Assembly: GCA_027604185.1 (NCBI GenBank)
Contig: JADGKB010000027.1
Coordinates: forward strand, 62,001 to 126,000
DNA from: Boothiomyces macroporosus
Taxonomy: Eukaryota; Chytridiomycota; Chytridiomycetes; Rhizophydiales; Terramycetaceae
Reading direction: 5' to 3'
DNA: 64,000 nt
The notes beneath the pieces were generated by a model, which saw only the letters and a program-made list of their open reading frames with translations, made no database searches and was not told where the DNA came from. This document shows, one piece after another, positions 22,947 to 34,458 of this stretch. Numbering within the stretch: position 1 is the first letter of the stretch; each line of letters begins with the position of its first letter. The position numbers and the translations under genes are program-made.

Positions 22947-24922
22947 ATGACAATCTTTGACACTTCACCGCTAAAGGACTACTCGAAAAGGGATCTGCTC
23001 AAAGTTTTGGACTCTGTAATTCACTCTAATCCCAGGTCAGAGGACGGAAATGTCTGGTAATTGATCAAACAGTCGGCGGTCCTCTCAGTTTATTTACAGA
23101 TTTTGGACTTTTAAAAGTATAACCAACTAATGCAGGATCACGGAGTCGAGAAGATATATTACCTTTCTGAAGCGCCAATTGACAGCGATGGAATTAGTTT
23201 GATCTACCTCACCCGTCCAAATCTACTAAACATGAAATGGATCGCAAGTAATTGATAATTTACAAGATCATGTGAAAGCGAATTCAAAAAGTAAAAACAA
23301 AGTTGATCATTCAATATATTTCGTTCCGAGGCGGACATTGCTATGTGATACTTTTCTGGAACAGGAAGGTGTGAAAGGTGATGTGAGTATTGGAGAGTTT
23401 CACATGGACATTATACCTTTAGAAGATAATCTTTTGTCCCTAGAAATGGAAGATTCGTTCAAAGAATTGTACTTGGATGGAGATACGTCCATTATTCACA
23501 TGCTTACAAATGCAATAATGAAGTTTCAGATACTGTATGGGTTCTTTCCTCGAATAGTAGGGAAGGGTGATGCATCATATGTAATCTTTTACTAATATTT
23601 GTTATTGGCAGAAATGTTGGACTCTTCGAGATTGGCGTATTTGACAGATGCTGGATCAAAGGAAACTTTGGGAGAGTCCGATTTCGACTCCCTACTAATC
23701 TTTGATCGGACGGTAGATATGATTACACCAATGAGAACCCAGCTTACATATGAAGGGTTAATTGATGAATTGTATACAATTAAAAGTACTTTTGTGGAAT
23801 TGGATGCCTCATTTTTCACCCCAAAAGGCTCTGCCAGCTCTATAAATACAAAGCCCAAAAAGGTATTACTCAGCGGTGCAGACACTGTATTTGCCCAGAT
23901 TAGGGATCAATCTTTTGAAAGTAAGTGAAACTGACATAGTGGTTTCCGATGTGCTAAATCAAATTACAAAACATATTCAGACTGAAGAAGATGTACTTTT
24001 GGTCTAACGTTAGTCTCGTCTAGGGTTGAAAACACCGTCCGAACTAAAAGAATTTGCTGCAAAATTGGGTAATTTACAAGCTCAACGACAATCGCTTGGA
24101 ACTCGTAAATCCGTGTTAATATAGATCAAAGGCTATACGAAAGAGTTCTTCAGTTTGCTGGAGAACCTCCTGTTCAAAGACAATGGGATTGGGAACGAGA
24201 GCTTTGTGCAAGAAATATGGACAATAGCTTTTTTGAATTCTTGGAAGATGTCGTGCTTGCTAATGAAGCATTCACTACTCCATTAAAAATTGCTTGCATA
24301 TACTCCATTGTGAACAACGGGTTTAAACAGAAGCAGTTTGATCAATTTAGAAGAGATTTCTGTCATGCTTATGGTCCAAAGCATTTGCTCACCTTCCAAA
24401 ATCTGGAAAAGCTTGGGTTATTAAAAGTGCATTCCAGTTCTGCCAAAAACTCTTTTTCTCAAATATCCAAATCACTTAAACTGATCAATGATTACACCTC
24501 AAAATTAGAAAATAACGACGTCTCTTATGTATACGCAGGGTTTGCTCCAATCTCTATCAGGTTGATTCAGATTGCGTCAAATACATTCAATGGCTCTGAT
24601 TCACAAAACCTTGGAGTAACGTGGAAAAATGCAGAAGATACACTATCATTACTTCCAGGAAAAACTTTTGAAAAGTCGATCATTCCAAATGCAGCGAAAG
24701 AGTTTAGATCTAAAAGTAGCAATTACTAACAATAGAGCGCAATGGCCCAATTTATACTCTGATAGTGTTTATTGGGGGTTGCACCCTCTCGGAAATATCT
24801 GCAATCAGGAAACTTGGCCAGAATGGTAATTCTATACTCATTTAGATAACCGCAAATACATTGTATTGACTACATCTGTTGTGAATGGTAGTAGAATGTT
24901 AAAATCACTGGTAATTGAATAA
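22947..24922 (+). CDS. VPS33: Vacuolar SM protein VPS33
   Basis: A 598-aa Sec1/Munc18 protein, core of the HOPS/CORVET tethers that template SNARE assembly at endosome and vacuole. Ten exons; introns 23016, 23117, 23249, 23581, 23921, 23993, 24105, 24716 and 24826 (start positions), 19-21 nt each. Conserved blocks: RKCLVIDQTVGGPLSLFTDF, HGVEKIYYLSE, IYFVPRRTLLCD, SLEMEDSFKELYLDGDTSII, LLIFDRTVDMITPMRTQLTY followed by EGLIDELY, LLTFQNLEKLGLLK, VSYVYAGFAPISIRLIQ and YTLIVFIGGCTLSEISAI. The intron at 23581-23601 must be removed (in-frame TAA) but ends TTG. Otherwise all GT-AG. Confidence 0.95.
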
Positions 24923-25697
24923 ACTGCACTCGATATCAATCTGTATTCTTTCTCTCTGCTTCCTGGTTCATCATGGAATTGTAGCTACGTTTGGTGCTAG
25001 TTCCATTTCTAATTGCGAACATTATCACTTGGTTTGAGCTCGATATTCCTAAACATTTGATAAATTGATATGGTAACCTTTACCCATCTTGCCTTAAACT
25101 GCATATTCGTTTCATAGTCGGCAGTAGACACTACACCAGCATTTTTACAACGTCGAGTGTGCGATGGAAATTAATCCATTGTAATCAAATGTTAATTAGT
25201 CACCGTGTATTTGGGTATCTCACTGATGTTCAATCGCAAGAACATTAAAATCACCCACATAATGAAACTTGCTACATCAAGATGTAACTTAAAAAGCAAT
25301 CTCGAGTGATCTTGAAACTTGATCGCTTACTGGCTCTTTAGAAAGCGGCTCCCAGTTTTTTCTGTTTCATAAAATAGGCATGTTGCGGCCCACATTACAA
25401 CAATAGTCTCAAACATAACTTCGAACTCAAGAAAAGTTGGGCTCGAAATAAAGTATGAAAGTTGCTCGCATTTCTGTTACTCTGATTGAATTTGATTTGT
25501 CTAATGAAATTACCATTGACGGCCCCTTGGCGGAATCAGTTTGCCTAATCAGGGAGGTTCATCTAGCTTTTTCCCAAAAACAGAAGTGAAACAAATGTCG
25601 TGGTTTTGGAGCCAAAGAGCGGTCAAACTTTCTCATCTAGGAAAGCTGTATAAATAGATCACTTCTGTAGCAAATCAATACATCATAAATTATTAGA
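24923..25697. other. 775-bp intergenic region, promoter of the secreted hydrolase
   Basis: One of the longest gaps in the window. No ORF with an ATG and family resemblance, no tRNA cloverleaf and no repeat were found on either strand. A clear TATAAATA box lies at 25649-25656, about 42 bp upstream of the ATG at 25698, so the downstream part is the promoter of the secreted hydrolase. The rest has no feature I can name. Confidence 0.5.
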
Positions 25698-27146
25698 ATG
25701 ATTGGATTATTTATTTCTGCTCTTTTATCTGTTCCAGCACTTGCTGTTGGTGAAAACTGCCAAGCACCATCGACATTGTGGGAACAACACATGTGCCAAG
25801 TTGCTACTAATCCAACAAAGTATCAAGCACTATGCACTCCTAAAAGACAGTTTCCAGGATCTGCTACCTCTTATGATTCATTGCCAGCAGGTTCCGTAAA
25901 TGGAGTTGTTGTAATGTACCACGGATTTACTGCTTGCCCTGACGCCTTTAATGAAATGGCTGCTACTCTCAACCAAGCTGGTTATATTACTGTAATTCCT
26001 CTTCTTCCAGGACAAGGTGTTAAACTAGGATTTGGATGCGATGTCGCTGGAACCTGTGTCCCATCTGGTGTCAACCCATCGTTTTTACCTCAAGGAAAGC
26101 AAGGATACTATGATTTCGTCAGCCACGTCAATGACATTGTAAACCAAGAACTATCATTTATTCCGGCTGCTGCTAAAGCAGATAATTTCCAAGTTACTGC
26201 TCTTGGCCTTTCTTTAGGTGGGGCTCTTACCTTGGCAGCTGCTCAACAACCAAACTCTCCAATCCAAAAAATTATGAATGTTAACCCATATATGGTTTCA
26301 GCTGTCCCTAACCTTGACTTTATGATTGAAAATTGTTTGACTCAAAGTGATCCGGCTGGATGCATTACTTCCAACTTTTTTAAACCACAAGTCGCCAACA
26401 TTACTTCTTTGCCTCATGTCTTTGGATTTGCCCTACCATTCATTAATGCCGCTGCTACTCAAAGTGAAAACTTGGCTGCAAAGCTTTTGCAGGCAACAGT
26501 TGGTAAGGAATTGGCGTTCCGTTACGATGGCTTTATGTCTGAATTCCTTAAAGCTGCCACGTTTATCGGAAACACTCCAGCTGTCTTGGGAACTGCTCCA
26601 TTCAAGACTCCTTATGGATGGGGTCAAGGATGTATCAACGAAGCACCAACTCGTGGTGGATATTGCGAATTTCATATCAGTGATTTGTTTGTTCTTCAAG
26701 CCTTCACTTCTTCCGTAATGGGCGGTTTGGATAAAATCCCAAACACCATTCAATATGCTGATATTCACTCTGATATGGATGGCGCATCTAGAGACTCTGT
26801 CTCCTTCACTATTGTGTCCAAACTTCAATCACAAGGTATCCACGCATCCAGATGTCACTTTCCACTTCAATGCTCATTATCCAAGATGGAATTCAGCGAT
26901 AACCTTTGTGGTGCTCCTCACTCTTGTTTTTCTCACGCAGAAGCTGCCCATAATGCACCATTTACTTTATATTGGGAACCTTCTCTATTTTCAAACATCT
27001 TGGGATTCATTGGTGGATCAAAGACTACTGTAGGAGTTAGTGGTCCTGCTACTGACGGCTCTGTATGTTATACTACCACCACGACTATCCAAGCAGGAGC
27101 AATGTTTGACAACATTGGTACTAAATATTTGGCTAATTCACAATAA
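25698..27146 (+). CDS. Secreted alpha/beta hydrolase
   Basis: A 482-aa intronless protein with a clean signal peptide (MIGLFISALLSVPALAV, cleavage near GENC). The alpha/beta hydrolase fold shows an oxyanion loop GVVVMYHGFTACPDAFNEMA and the nucleophile elbow GLSLGGALT with the catalytic serine. Candidate acid and histidine lie in the C-terminal half (DIHSDMDGASRDSV; HAEAAHNAPF). About a dozen cysteines in the mature part fit an extracellular enzyme with disulphides. It could be a lipase, esterase or peptidase-like hydrolase; the substrate cannot be read. Codon use is smoother than in neighbouring genes and a strong TATA box is present, suggesting high expression. Confidence 0.85.
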   Translation: MIGLFISALLSVPALAVGENCQAPSTLWEQHMCQVATNPTKYQALCTPKRQFPGSATSYDSLPAGSVNGVVVMYHGFTACPDAFNEMAATLNQAGYITVIPLLPGQGVKLGFGCDVAGTCVPSGVNPSFLPQGKQGYYDFVSHVNDIVNQELSFIPAAAKADNFQVTALGLSLGGALTLAAAQQPNSPIQKIMNVNPYMVSAVPNLDFMIENCLTQSDPAGCITSNFFKPQVANITSLPHVFGFALPFINAAATQSENLAAKLLQATVGKELAFRYDGFMSEFLKAATFIGNTPAVLGTAPFKTPYGWGQGCINEAPTRGGYCEFHISDLFVLQAFTSSVMGGLDKIPNTIQYADIHSDMDGASRDSVSFTIVSKLQSQGIHASRCHFPLQCSLSKMEFSDNLCGAPHSCFSHAEAAHNAPFTLYWEPSLFSNILGFIGGSKTTVGVSGPATDGSVCYTTTTTIQAGAMFDNIGTKYLANSQ

Positions 27147-27270
27147 ACGCGATCCATGTTAATTGCTCTTTCAGACTCCATACGCATTATTAGCCGTCTT
27201 TTGCATTTGACATGCTGATCGCATTCATGTGTCTGTAGTTAAGTAAACTTGAAAATCAATTGTATATATA

Positions 27271-27645
27271 TTAATTCATTCCTACACAGATAAAACAGCA
27301 TATAGCACATGCTTGACATGTCTGTCTGTCACAACAACAGAGCTGGAGATTCTCTACCGTTGAATACCGTTTGCTTGGTCTGTCATCACTCGCTCCTGGT
27401 GGATATACAGGAAGCGGTTGCATTGAAGGGAGATTTTGCTGATGTGGATTGGCACTTAAATGAGGGTCACTGTATCTTCTATCCTGGGAAGGTACCACTA
27501 ATCTGTCTCCATTATAACTGTTGGGAATATCTTGATATGACCTGCTTGGTTGAATTTGAGTAGGTACAAGCATTCTTTGTGAATTTTGTACTCGTGCATG
27601 TTGAGGAGGCGGGAGTGTAGAATATTCAGGCGGCGGATCCTGCAT
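27271..27645 (-). CDS. Proline-rich CYSTM-like small membrane protein
   Basis: A 124-aa protein. The first 95 residues are a disordered proline/glutamine/serine-rich tail (MQDPPPEYSTLPPPQHARV, MQPLPVYPPGASDD). The last 25 residues are cysteine-rich and hydrophobic: LQLCCCDRQTCQACAICCFI then CVGMN, which resembles the CYSTM cysteine-rich transmembrane module of plants and fungi (stress-tolerance and plasma-membrane proteins, likely palmitoylated). The assignment rests on pattern only. The PPPEY and PPxY-like motifs could recruit WW-domain ubiquitin ligases. Start at ATG 27645; the frame is open further upstream but has no other ATG. Confidence 0.65.
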   Translation of the reverse strand: MQDPPPEYSTLPPPQHARVQNSQRMLVPTQIQPSRSYQDIPNSYNGDRLVVPSQDRRYSDPHLSANPHQQNLPSMQPLPVYPPGASDDRPSKRYSTVENLQLCCCDRQTCQACAICCFICVGMN

Positions 27646-27785
27646 ATATTGTAAAGAATTACGGTGGAATTTAAAAGCGAACTTAACTGTGTCAATTCTC
27701 AAAGAGTGCCGCAATTCTCTTTGAAACCCCCAAATGCCGAAAAACTCGAGGTTTTAAACACAACATATTTAAATATTAACTAGTA

Positions 27786-28997
27786 TTATATTCCACTATT
27801 GGCAGAGCTATTAACATGATGGTCTATCAGATCACAGGCAATAGATTGCCAAGGTATATTGACATATGTCATTGAACAGTCTAAGACTTCTGGAGCCTTG
27901 ACAGGTACTGTTTCCTGTACAAATTGACTCTTTACTACTGTTTTTAAGAATCCATATATGCTGGTGTTTTGCGGCTGCTCTTGATTTATATTAGGCTCTT
28001 GAATCGCAACTATATTAGATCAATAGTACCTTGACATTGACCTTTACCCTGTGGACCCCTCATTAAAATATACTCTGTTCGGGGACCTACCAAAGTTGGA
28101 TCCGTCAATCTCCCCCAACCTTGCTTAACTTGATGGGCAGCAGCAACACCTTTTTGCATGTAAACATCTGAAAGGGATTTAAAAGGCACTGCTCCTTGGA
28201 ACAATATAACTTTTTGGTGGTTTTTTGGAAGAGGAAATGGGTCAGTATCTTCTTCCAGCGTGATTTTTGAAACCAACTCTGTTGCTTTTACATAGGCTTC
28301 AGAAGTAGTTTCATTTGGTATAGTAACTGACAGCTCGGCACATAGATATTCTCCAGGGCCAATCTGTAAATGAAGCGAATCCATTTCAAAATCGTTTACA
28401 GTGTAATACACCAACGGATAAGAGCACTCATTCATAAGCGCATCTTTCACATCCATTCTTGACTTGTATGGTGCTGCATACACTTTTCTCGTAATTCTTT
28501 TACTTGCTATCATTGTATTCTTTTTCTGTAATTCTCCATTAGAGTTTTTCGTTTCTTCAATGTTACTCCTCGTACATATCGACACGGTTAACGTACATGG
28601 CAGCTGTGATATCAAGTTAAGGAAAAATGACTGCTTCCAGTCGATTACATCAGTTAATGCTGGGGTTTGTCCTGCTACTCTCCGCTTCACTAATACTGGG
28701 TCCTGGTCATTAATTGAACCTGTTGACGACTTGTGAGAGGGAACATACTGCCGTACAAAAAATAGCAAGTCATCAACTACCTCATGTTTTGCATCTATAA
28801 AAAATTCCATGAATAATTCAAACCACCTACATTAACCAAGTTAACCTTGGGTCGCGAGAATCCAAATCTAAATATTCGTTTGATATAAGCCTCCATGGAC
28901 TGATATTCTCTGTTGATTTTTTAATTTGAGTCGCTGTTGGCCCATGAAGATTTTCTGCCTGCAATCGAGAGAGTATTTCTCGCAAGGAGATTGACAT
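27786..28997 (-). CDS. KIAA0930 family protein (DUF2045)
   Basis: A 390-aa homologue of the uncharacterised human protein KIAA0930. Three exons (28997-28846, 28826-28030, 28009-27786); introns 19 and 20 nt. Shared features with the human protein: LLFFVRQY (human MLFYVRRK), IDWKQSFFLNLISQLPCTLT (human [20 protein letters not shown]), RKVYAAPYKSRMDVKDA, SYPLVYYTVNDFE, ILFQGAVPFKSLSDVY, ILMRGPQGKGQ, and the C-terminal block SMTYVNIPWQSIACDLIDH. It lacks the long serine-rich insertion of the human protein. No biochemical role is established for the family; soluble and cytosolic by appearance. Confidence 0.85.
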
Positions 28998-29191
28998 TGC
29001 AAAACAAAAAACAAAATTGGAAAAATAATTAACCTTTACAAGTTAAACTCAAATAAGGTTTTCAAATCCATCAACTTAATATACGGCCATAATTTTCGCC
29101 CGTTAATCAATCGCTCTGGGCTTTTTCCGCTTCCATTTCATTTAAATTGCACGCCACCGATAACGATTTTACAAAATTATTCTCATCTAAA

Positions 29192-30779
29192 ATGTCCACT
29201 GCAGTGTAAGCGATTTGGCTAATTGGTAGCGCTGATATTGGTCTCATCGGTTTAGCCGTTATGGTAAGACGAATCTGACGTTAGGGTCAAAACTTAATCT
29301 TGAACATGAACGATCACGGATTCACAGTACTCGGAATCTCACTGTAGGTTTGTGCATTTAACAGAAATACTCAAAAAGTTGACGATTTCTTGGCCAATGA
29401 AGCCAAAGGTTTGATCTTGGCTTACGATAGGAACCAAGATTGTTGGTGCCCATACCATGGAAGAATTCTGCGCCAAATTAAAGAGACCAAGAAAACTCAT
29501 GATGCTCGTCAAAGCTGGTCAGCCAGTTGATGACTTTATTGCTCAAGCATTACCCTTCTTGGAACCTGGTGACATTATTATCGATGGTGGTAACTCTCAC
29601 TACCCTGATACTATCAGAAGATGCAAAGAATTGGAAGCCAAAGGCTTCTTGTTTGTCGGAGCTGGTGTTTCCGGTGGTGAAGAAGGCGCTAGATATGGTC
29701 CATCCATTATGCCGGGTGGTTCCCCAGCTGCATGGTAAATATGATTTAAACTGTAGGCCGTTAGTTAAAGATATCTTCCAAGCCATCTCTGCTAAAACCG
29801 CTAACGGTGAACCATGTTGCGACTGGGTCGGTGAAGGTGGTTCTGGTCACTATGTAAAGATGGTACACAATGGTATCGAGTATGGTGATATGCAAATTCT
29901 TTGCGAAGCTTATTCGTTGATGAAGGATGTTTTGGGATTATCTCACGATGAAATGGGTGATATCATGGCTGAATGGAACAAGGGTGAATTGGATTGCTTC
30001 CTGGTCGAAATCACCAGAGATATTCTCAGATTCAAGGACACTGATGGAACCCCGTTGGTCGAAAAGATTCTTGACACTGCTGGACAAGTAACTCTTATTA
30101 ACAATAGAAAGGTACTGGTAAATGGACCGCCATTTCCGCATTGGATCTCGGCACTCCAGTTACTTTAATTGGCGAGGCTGTGTTTGCTCGTTGTTTGTCT
30201 GCTTTGAAGCAAGAGCGTGTACAAGCATCATCAATCCTTCAAGGACCTATTGGGGTCCACTTCCCAGGTGAAAAGAAGGCATTTATTGAAGACATTAGAT
30301 GTGCAGTTTATGCTTCAAAGATTATCTCATATGCCCAAGGATTCATGGAACTTCGTGAAGCTGCTAAAGAACAAGGCTGGAACCTCAACTATGGAGGTAT
30401 TGCTCTTATGTGGAGAGGTGGATGTATCATCAGAAGTGTGTTCCTTGGAGACATTACTAACGCTTTCAGATCAAACCCAACTCTTACCAACTTGATGCTT
30501 GATCCATTCTTCACCAAGGCTCTCCACAGATGCATTCCACACTACCGCCGTGTCGTTTCACAAGCTGTTTTACTTGGAGTTCCAGTTCCATGTCTCTCAT
30601 CTGCACTCTCTTTCTATGATGGCTACAGATCCGCAAACTTGCCAGCCAACCTTTTGCAAGCTCAACGTGATTACTTTGGTGCTCACACCTACGAACTCAA
30701 GGCAAGTCCAGGTCAATTCCACCACACCAACTGGACTGGACGTGGTGGTCGTGTAGCTTCATCCACCTATCAAGTATAA
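29192..30779 (+). CDS. GND1: 6-phosphogluconate dehydrogenase (decarboxylating)
   Basis: A 485-aa NADP-dependent enzyme of the oxidative pentose phosphate pathway, converting 6-phosphogluconate to ribulose 5-phosphate plus CO2. Seven exons; introns 29206-29229, 29264-29284, 29327-29347, 29409-29430, 29735-29756 and 30088-30107. The first exon codes for under five residues (MSTA plus two bases). Rossmann motif [15 protein letters not shown] and [11 protein letters not shown]; active site [36 protein letters not shown] with the catalytic lysine, [19 protein letters not shown] and the C-terminal tail [10 protein letters not shown] read as [12 protein letters not shown]. Very high conservation throughout. 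Confidence 0.97.
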
Positions 30780-30876
30780 AAGATTTGACATAAAATAAAT
30801 GTTTATTCTTATTGTTTAGTTCTGCTTGTGCTACAAGTGTATTCACGAAAAATGACGTACTATCTTTTTGCAAAGT

Positions 30877-32712
30877 ATGAGTGAAGCAAATCTTGAAGCA
30901 GTATGAATTGAATAATATCAGGTACCAGCTGCGGAACAAGAAGTAATCGAAGAGTCTGCCGCAGAAGAACAGGTCAGCAGCAAAGGAGAAACACCACCAG
31001 AAATTGAAGCACCAGAACAAAGTATCCAAAATTTAGATTTTCCAGTAGATGAACCTCCGCCAATAGTAGAAAAGACGATATCATACTCCAATTTGGAAGA
31101 TTCAGAGGAAAATTTACATTTGGATGACATGCTGCGAAAAATGAGCGTGGAAGAGGAAGATTTGGATAAATTTAAAAGTGAGGAACTCCAAAGTGAATTT
31201 GCTTCGCAGTGCCTGAACGATGAGGAACAGAGTCCAGAGAAATTCCCAGTGGTTCTCTTTAGCGATGACAGAATCCACCCAGAACCAATTGTGACTAGAT
31301 TGCTACATTCGCCACCGCCAGAACTATTGGGAGTGGATTTAGTGTCAGGAGACACTAACGAAGATGAGGAAAAGTTTGATATTCCATTTGGAATTACTAT
31401 GAGCAGAACAGGATCTTTGGAATCCTTGCCAACAGCTCCAGAGCATTTATTGTTTAATTTATACGATACAGAAAAGGAATTTCCTAGGATAGAGTCTCCT
31501 ACTGAAAAAGAGCCAGAAGCTACTCCAGCACCACAAGATGATGTAAAAGCAGAAGAACCAACCGAGCCTGTCAAAGAAGAAACAAAAGATGCAACGGAAG
31601 AAAAACAACCAGAAGTGGAAGTCGTCAAAATCGACAGAGAAGAGCTGATACAGCTTATTTGCAAAGATTTGGAAGTCAGAGAGAAACTGAATAGCAGAAA
31701 TACTACCCTACAGAATAAACTGGCGGATCATTTCAAGAGAAAAAGAGTACTTTCTGCTAATATAGACTGATGATGCAAGAGACGGTGAAAAAAGTATCGC
31801 GGATCAAGAACAGCGATATATGGGTTGCATGGCCTCTTTGAACGAACTCCAAACCGAATCGGATAACGTAAATATTTCCAATCAAAAAATCATTGCAGAG
31901 TATCAATCCAAATTGGAAGAAAAAGTCTTGGAAGTAAATGAAAAAGCTGAGCAGTTTTGGAAATACAAGCTCGCTATTGCTGCTGGATCTGAAAACTCTC
32001 GTACTGGAAAACCATTGGCTCCAAAAATAATCGAGCAGCTGGAAGCAGTAGAAAGAAAAAAAGAAAATGAAGTCGTTGCGGTACGATTGGAAAACATCAA
32101 GCTGAGAAATAAACTAAAGCGACAGGAACAGCTTTTACGCCAAAAAGAAGAGTTGGCAGACGGCCTTCATCTAATTGATTTTGAACAGCTAAAGATTGAG
32201 AACCAAACATACAATGAAAAAATCGAAGAAAGAAACGAGGCAAGTATTTCTAATTCAGGAATTGCTAAAGTTGAGAAAAAAGATTACCAATGTTGTTCAA
32301 GTACTGACTCATGTAAAAGAAAAACTTCAATTCGTGCATGGGGAGGTTACTGGATTGAAGCAAGAGCTTAAAGTTTTGGAAGACCAAGTGACAGCCAAAA
32401 GAGATTTGCTTCCAGTAATGAAAAATGTAATTGGTGGTAACCATAGACTAGAGACAAGCTAAGGTCCGTTAATACCTTGTTGCGCCAACAGAACGGCTTA
32501 CTTGGTAATGACAGGTTACTGCTGGACTATGGAAACAATGTGGTAATTAAAATTGATCTTAGGACAATTCTCAAATTCTCCAAAGACAGATAATTGAGTT
32601 GCAAAAGGAATATGCAAAGCTGATTGACGAATCTGTTATCATTAGAAGGAAAATCCAAAAATCGCACTTAATAAGCCAGTTGAAGAAAGGCGTTGCTCCA
32701 ATTGCAACTTGA
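30877..32712 (+). CDS. CCDC96: Cilium-associated coiled-coil protein CCDC96/CFAP184
   Basis: A 578-aa protein with an acidic disordered N-terminal half (many EE/PE runs) and a C-terminal CCDC96 coiled coil: LEVREKLNSRNTTLQNKLAD, QRYMGCMASLNELQ, LAPKIIEQLEAVERKKENEV, IDFEQLKIENQTYNEKIEER, LLKLRKKITNVVQVLTHVKE, LRSVNTLLRQQNGLLGNDRL, nearly identical to animal CCDC96. In animals and ciliates CCDC96 with CCDC113 forms a bridge on the axonemal radial-spoke/N-DRC region. Introns 30901-30921, 31747-31765, 32240-32258 (GC-AG), 32427-32446 and 32543-32562. A strong sign of a motile flagellum. Confidence 0.92.
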
Positions 32713-32737
32713 ATAAAGTAAATCTGTACCATAGTGT

Positions 32738-33316
32738 TTATTCGTCACAAGGCGGTGGGATTGGAGTGCTTGGATCGATTGGAGCGTGTTCTACCCTGCC
32801 GACATAGAAATACTTGTCGCTATTTTCATAAATCTCAATCCAGCTATTTAGAGACTATAGTCAGATTAGCCTTACCTTCATTTGTTCTTCAGTGATTCCA
32901 CGCAAATCATGGGTCAAGTGAGTTTGGAAACATCCAGTGATGAATGCTCTGGTAGCATCCTTGCCAGCAAAAAAGCTATAACCGCCTCCTTTTCCGTAAT
33001 AATTTGCACCAGCTGTAACGTCATAAACTCTTCCCTTGATTGCCAAGTAAATTGGTCTGTTTGGATCTGAGCCATCGTACAATGCTAATTGCTTGGTAGT
33101 GAATACCTTTTCTCCCTATAGTTGGATAATGGTTACCTGTGGGAATGCTTTTCTGTAGAGTGCTTTGGCTTTCAAAACACCTCCATCGAAATCAAATGTT
33201 CCCGTGGTCAGATAGCTGATTGCAAAGATTCCAATGATAAATACAAAGATGGAATACAAGATTGAACCTTTAGGTTTCTCCTGCGTTTTATGCTTTTCCT
33301 TTGCGTCAGTTGCCAT
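32738..33316 (-). CDS. Membrane cytochrome-b5-like (MAPR/PGRMC family) protein
   Basis: A 178-aa protein with an N-terminal membrane anchor (SILYSIFVFIIGIFAISYLT) and a cytochrome-b5-like haem/steroid-binding domain of the MAPR type: QLALYDGSDPNRPIYLAIKG, VYDVTAGANYYGKGGGYSFF, AGKDATRAFITGCFQTHLTH and DLRGITEEQM, then an extra C-terminal segment. MAPR proteins (Dap1, PGRMC1) bind haem through a tyrosine and support P450/sterol metabolism. Here the YYGKGG loop holds candidate tyrosines. Introns 33116-33136 and 32855-32875, both 21 nt. The variant ending HLTHDLRG is typical of a fungal subgroup rather than of PGRMC1 itself. Confidence 0.9.
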
Positions 33317-33488
33317 ACTGTGTGATTATGAAAAAAAGTAAATATTGCGTCAGCCAGTCTATCGAATGAGAATTGAAATCTGATTACTGCCAAACAGTAT
33401 CAACCTGAGCGAGCGATAATCTCCAGATGGTCTTCTTGCCGTGGTAGTTATGCGCATCTCCTAGTGTTAATTTTTCCTCAAATTGAAA

Positions 33489-33956
33489 ATGTCGTGCTGG
33501 TACCAAAGGCTGATTACACTGAATGCAAAACCAAGAGGATTCCATTTGGTTACAGATGAAATACTATCGCAACTAAAGGAGATTTCAGAAGTAAAAATGG
33601 GAATGTGCAATATCTTTATTCAACATACATCAGCATCTCTGGCAGTGAACGAAAGCTATGGTAACCTCATGCTAAAAAGATTCATCTGTTAGAGTAGATA
33701 TGGAAAATATCATGAACAAAATTGCTCCAGAAAGCGATTCGTATATTCATAATGATGAAGGACCAGATGATATGGTATCTTGAATTTAAACTAGCCCGCA
33801 CATATCAAGACCGCATTGATTGGAGTATCTCTAAACATTCCAATAAGCAATGGCAGGCTAGCCTTGGGTACTTGGCAAGGGATTTGGCTGTGTGAACATA
33901 GAGACCACGGTGGGAGAAGAAAAATAATGGTTACAATCAATGGCCAGTCTAAATAA
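33489..33956 (+). CDS. YjbQ/UPF0047 family protein
   Basis: A 142-aa protein of the YjbQ family, a small beta-sandwich trimer; the bacterial enzyme has weak thiamine-phosphate-synthase activity, its true role in eukaryotes is unclear. Three exons; introns 33661-33679 and 33775-33794. Motifs: [24 protein letters not shown] (family QHTSASL), [20 protein letters not shown] (family HDDEGPDDMPAHI) and [20 protein letters not shown] with a C-terminal RRKIMVTI. Putative metal-binding histidines are in QHTSA, HND and HIK. Start at ATG 33489. It ends 22 bp from the convergent BUD31. Confidence 0.95.
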
Positions 33957-33978
33957 TAAAATAATGCTGCAGGCTTTA

Positions 33979-34441
33979 TTAATTTCCCGATGAGCACCCT
34001 CTACAACCGCAATGCTGACATTCCACAACTTGACCTTCATTCAGCTGCGATGCTGGTATCCTGCAAATGCACACAGTCCCAAAATTTGTATCTTTTGGTT
34101 GCATACATCTTAAACAACATAATTTTTCATATCCTTGCTAGCGATTAATTATCCAATACCTTTTTCCACTTTGCAATTAGAGCAGCATCCGCATACTTTT
34201 GTTTTATACAGTAGTCATACAATTCTTTAGATATAGCGTTTCGTTTGTAATACATTTCGTAAACGTATCTGGTACGCTGATGGTGTAGCCTAAAGATTGG
34301 CCAACTGACCTCTGTTTTTCGTTTCCCTTCTGACGGTTCATTTTCCGCTTCCCGCATCTTTCTTCCTAGTTCCATCAATGTTGGCTCGATATCTTCCCAA
34401 CCGTCTGGTGGTGGTTTGGTTCCTCGTTTAACTTTTGGCAT
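33979..34441 (-). CDS. BUD31: Pre-mRNA splicing factor BUD31 (G10)
   Basis: A 146-aa zinc-binding spliceosome component, present from the activated complex onward and important for the second step in yeast. Two exons (34441-34160, 34137-33979) with a 22-nt intron. The sequence is nearly collinear with human BUD31: [60 protein letters not shown] and the cysteine-rich end [20 protein letters not shown] with CICRIP and [11 protein letters not shown]. The full set of zinc cysteines is present. It shares a 17-bp divergent promoter with PRP18, another second-step factor. Confidence 0.97.
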
Positions 34442-34458
34442 TTTTGTAGATCAAAAAA

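Noticed and set aside
30918..31664. 248-aa serine-rich minus-strand ORF opposite CCDC96
   Set aside because: Mirror of the glutamate-rich sense exon (GAA/TCT); no domain.
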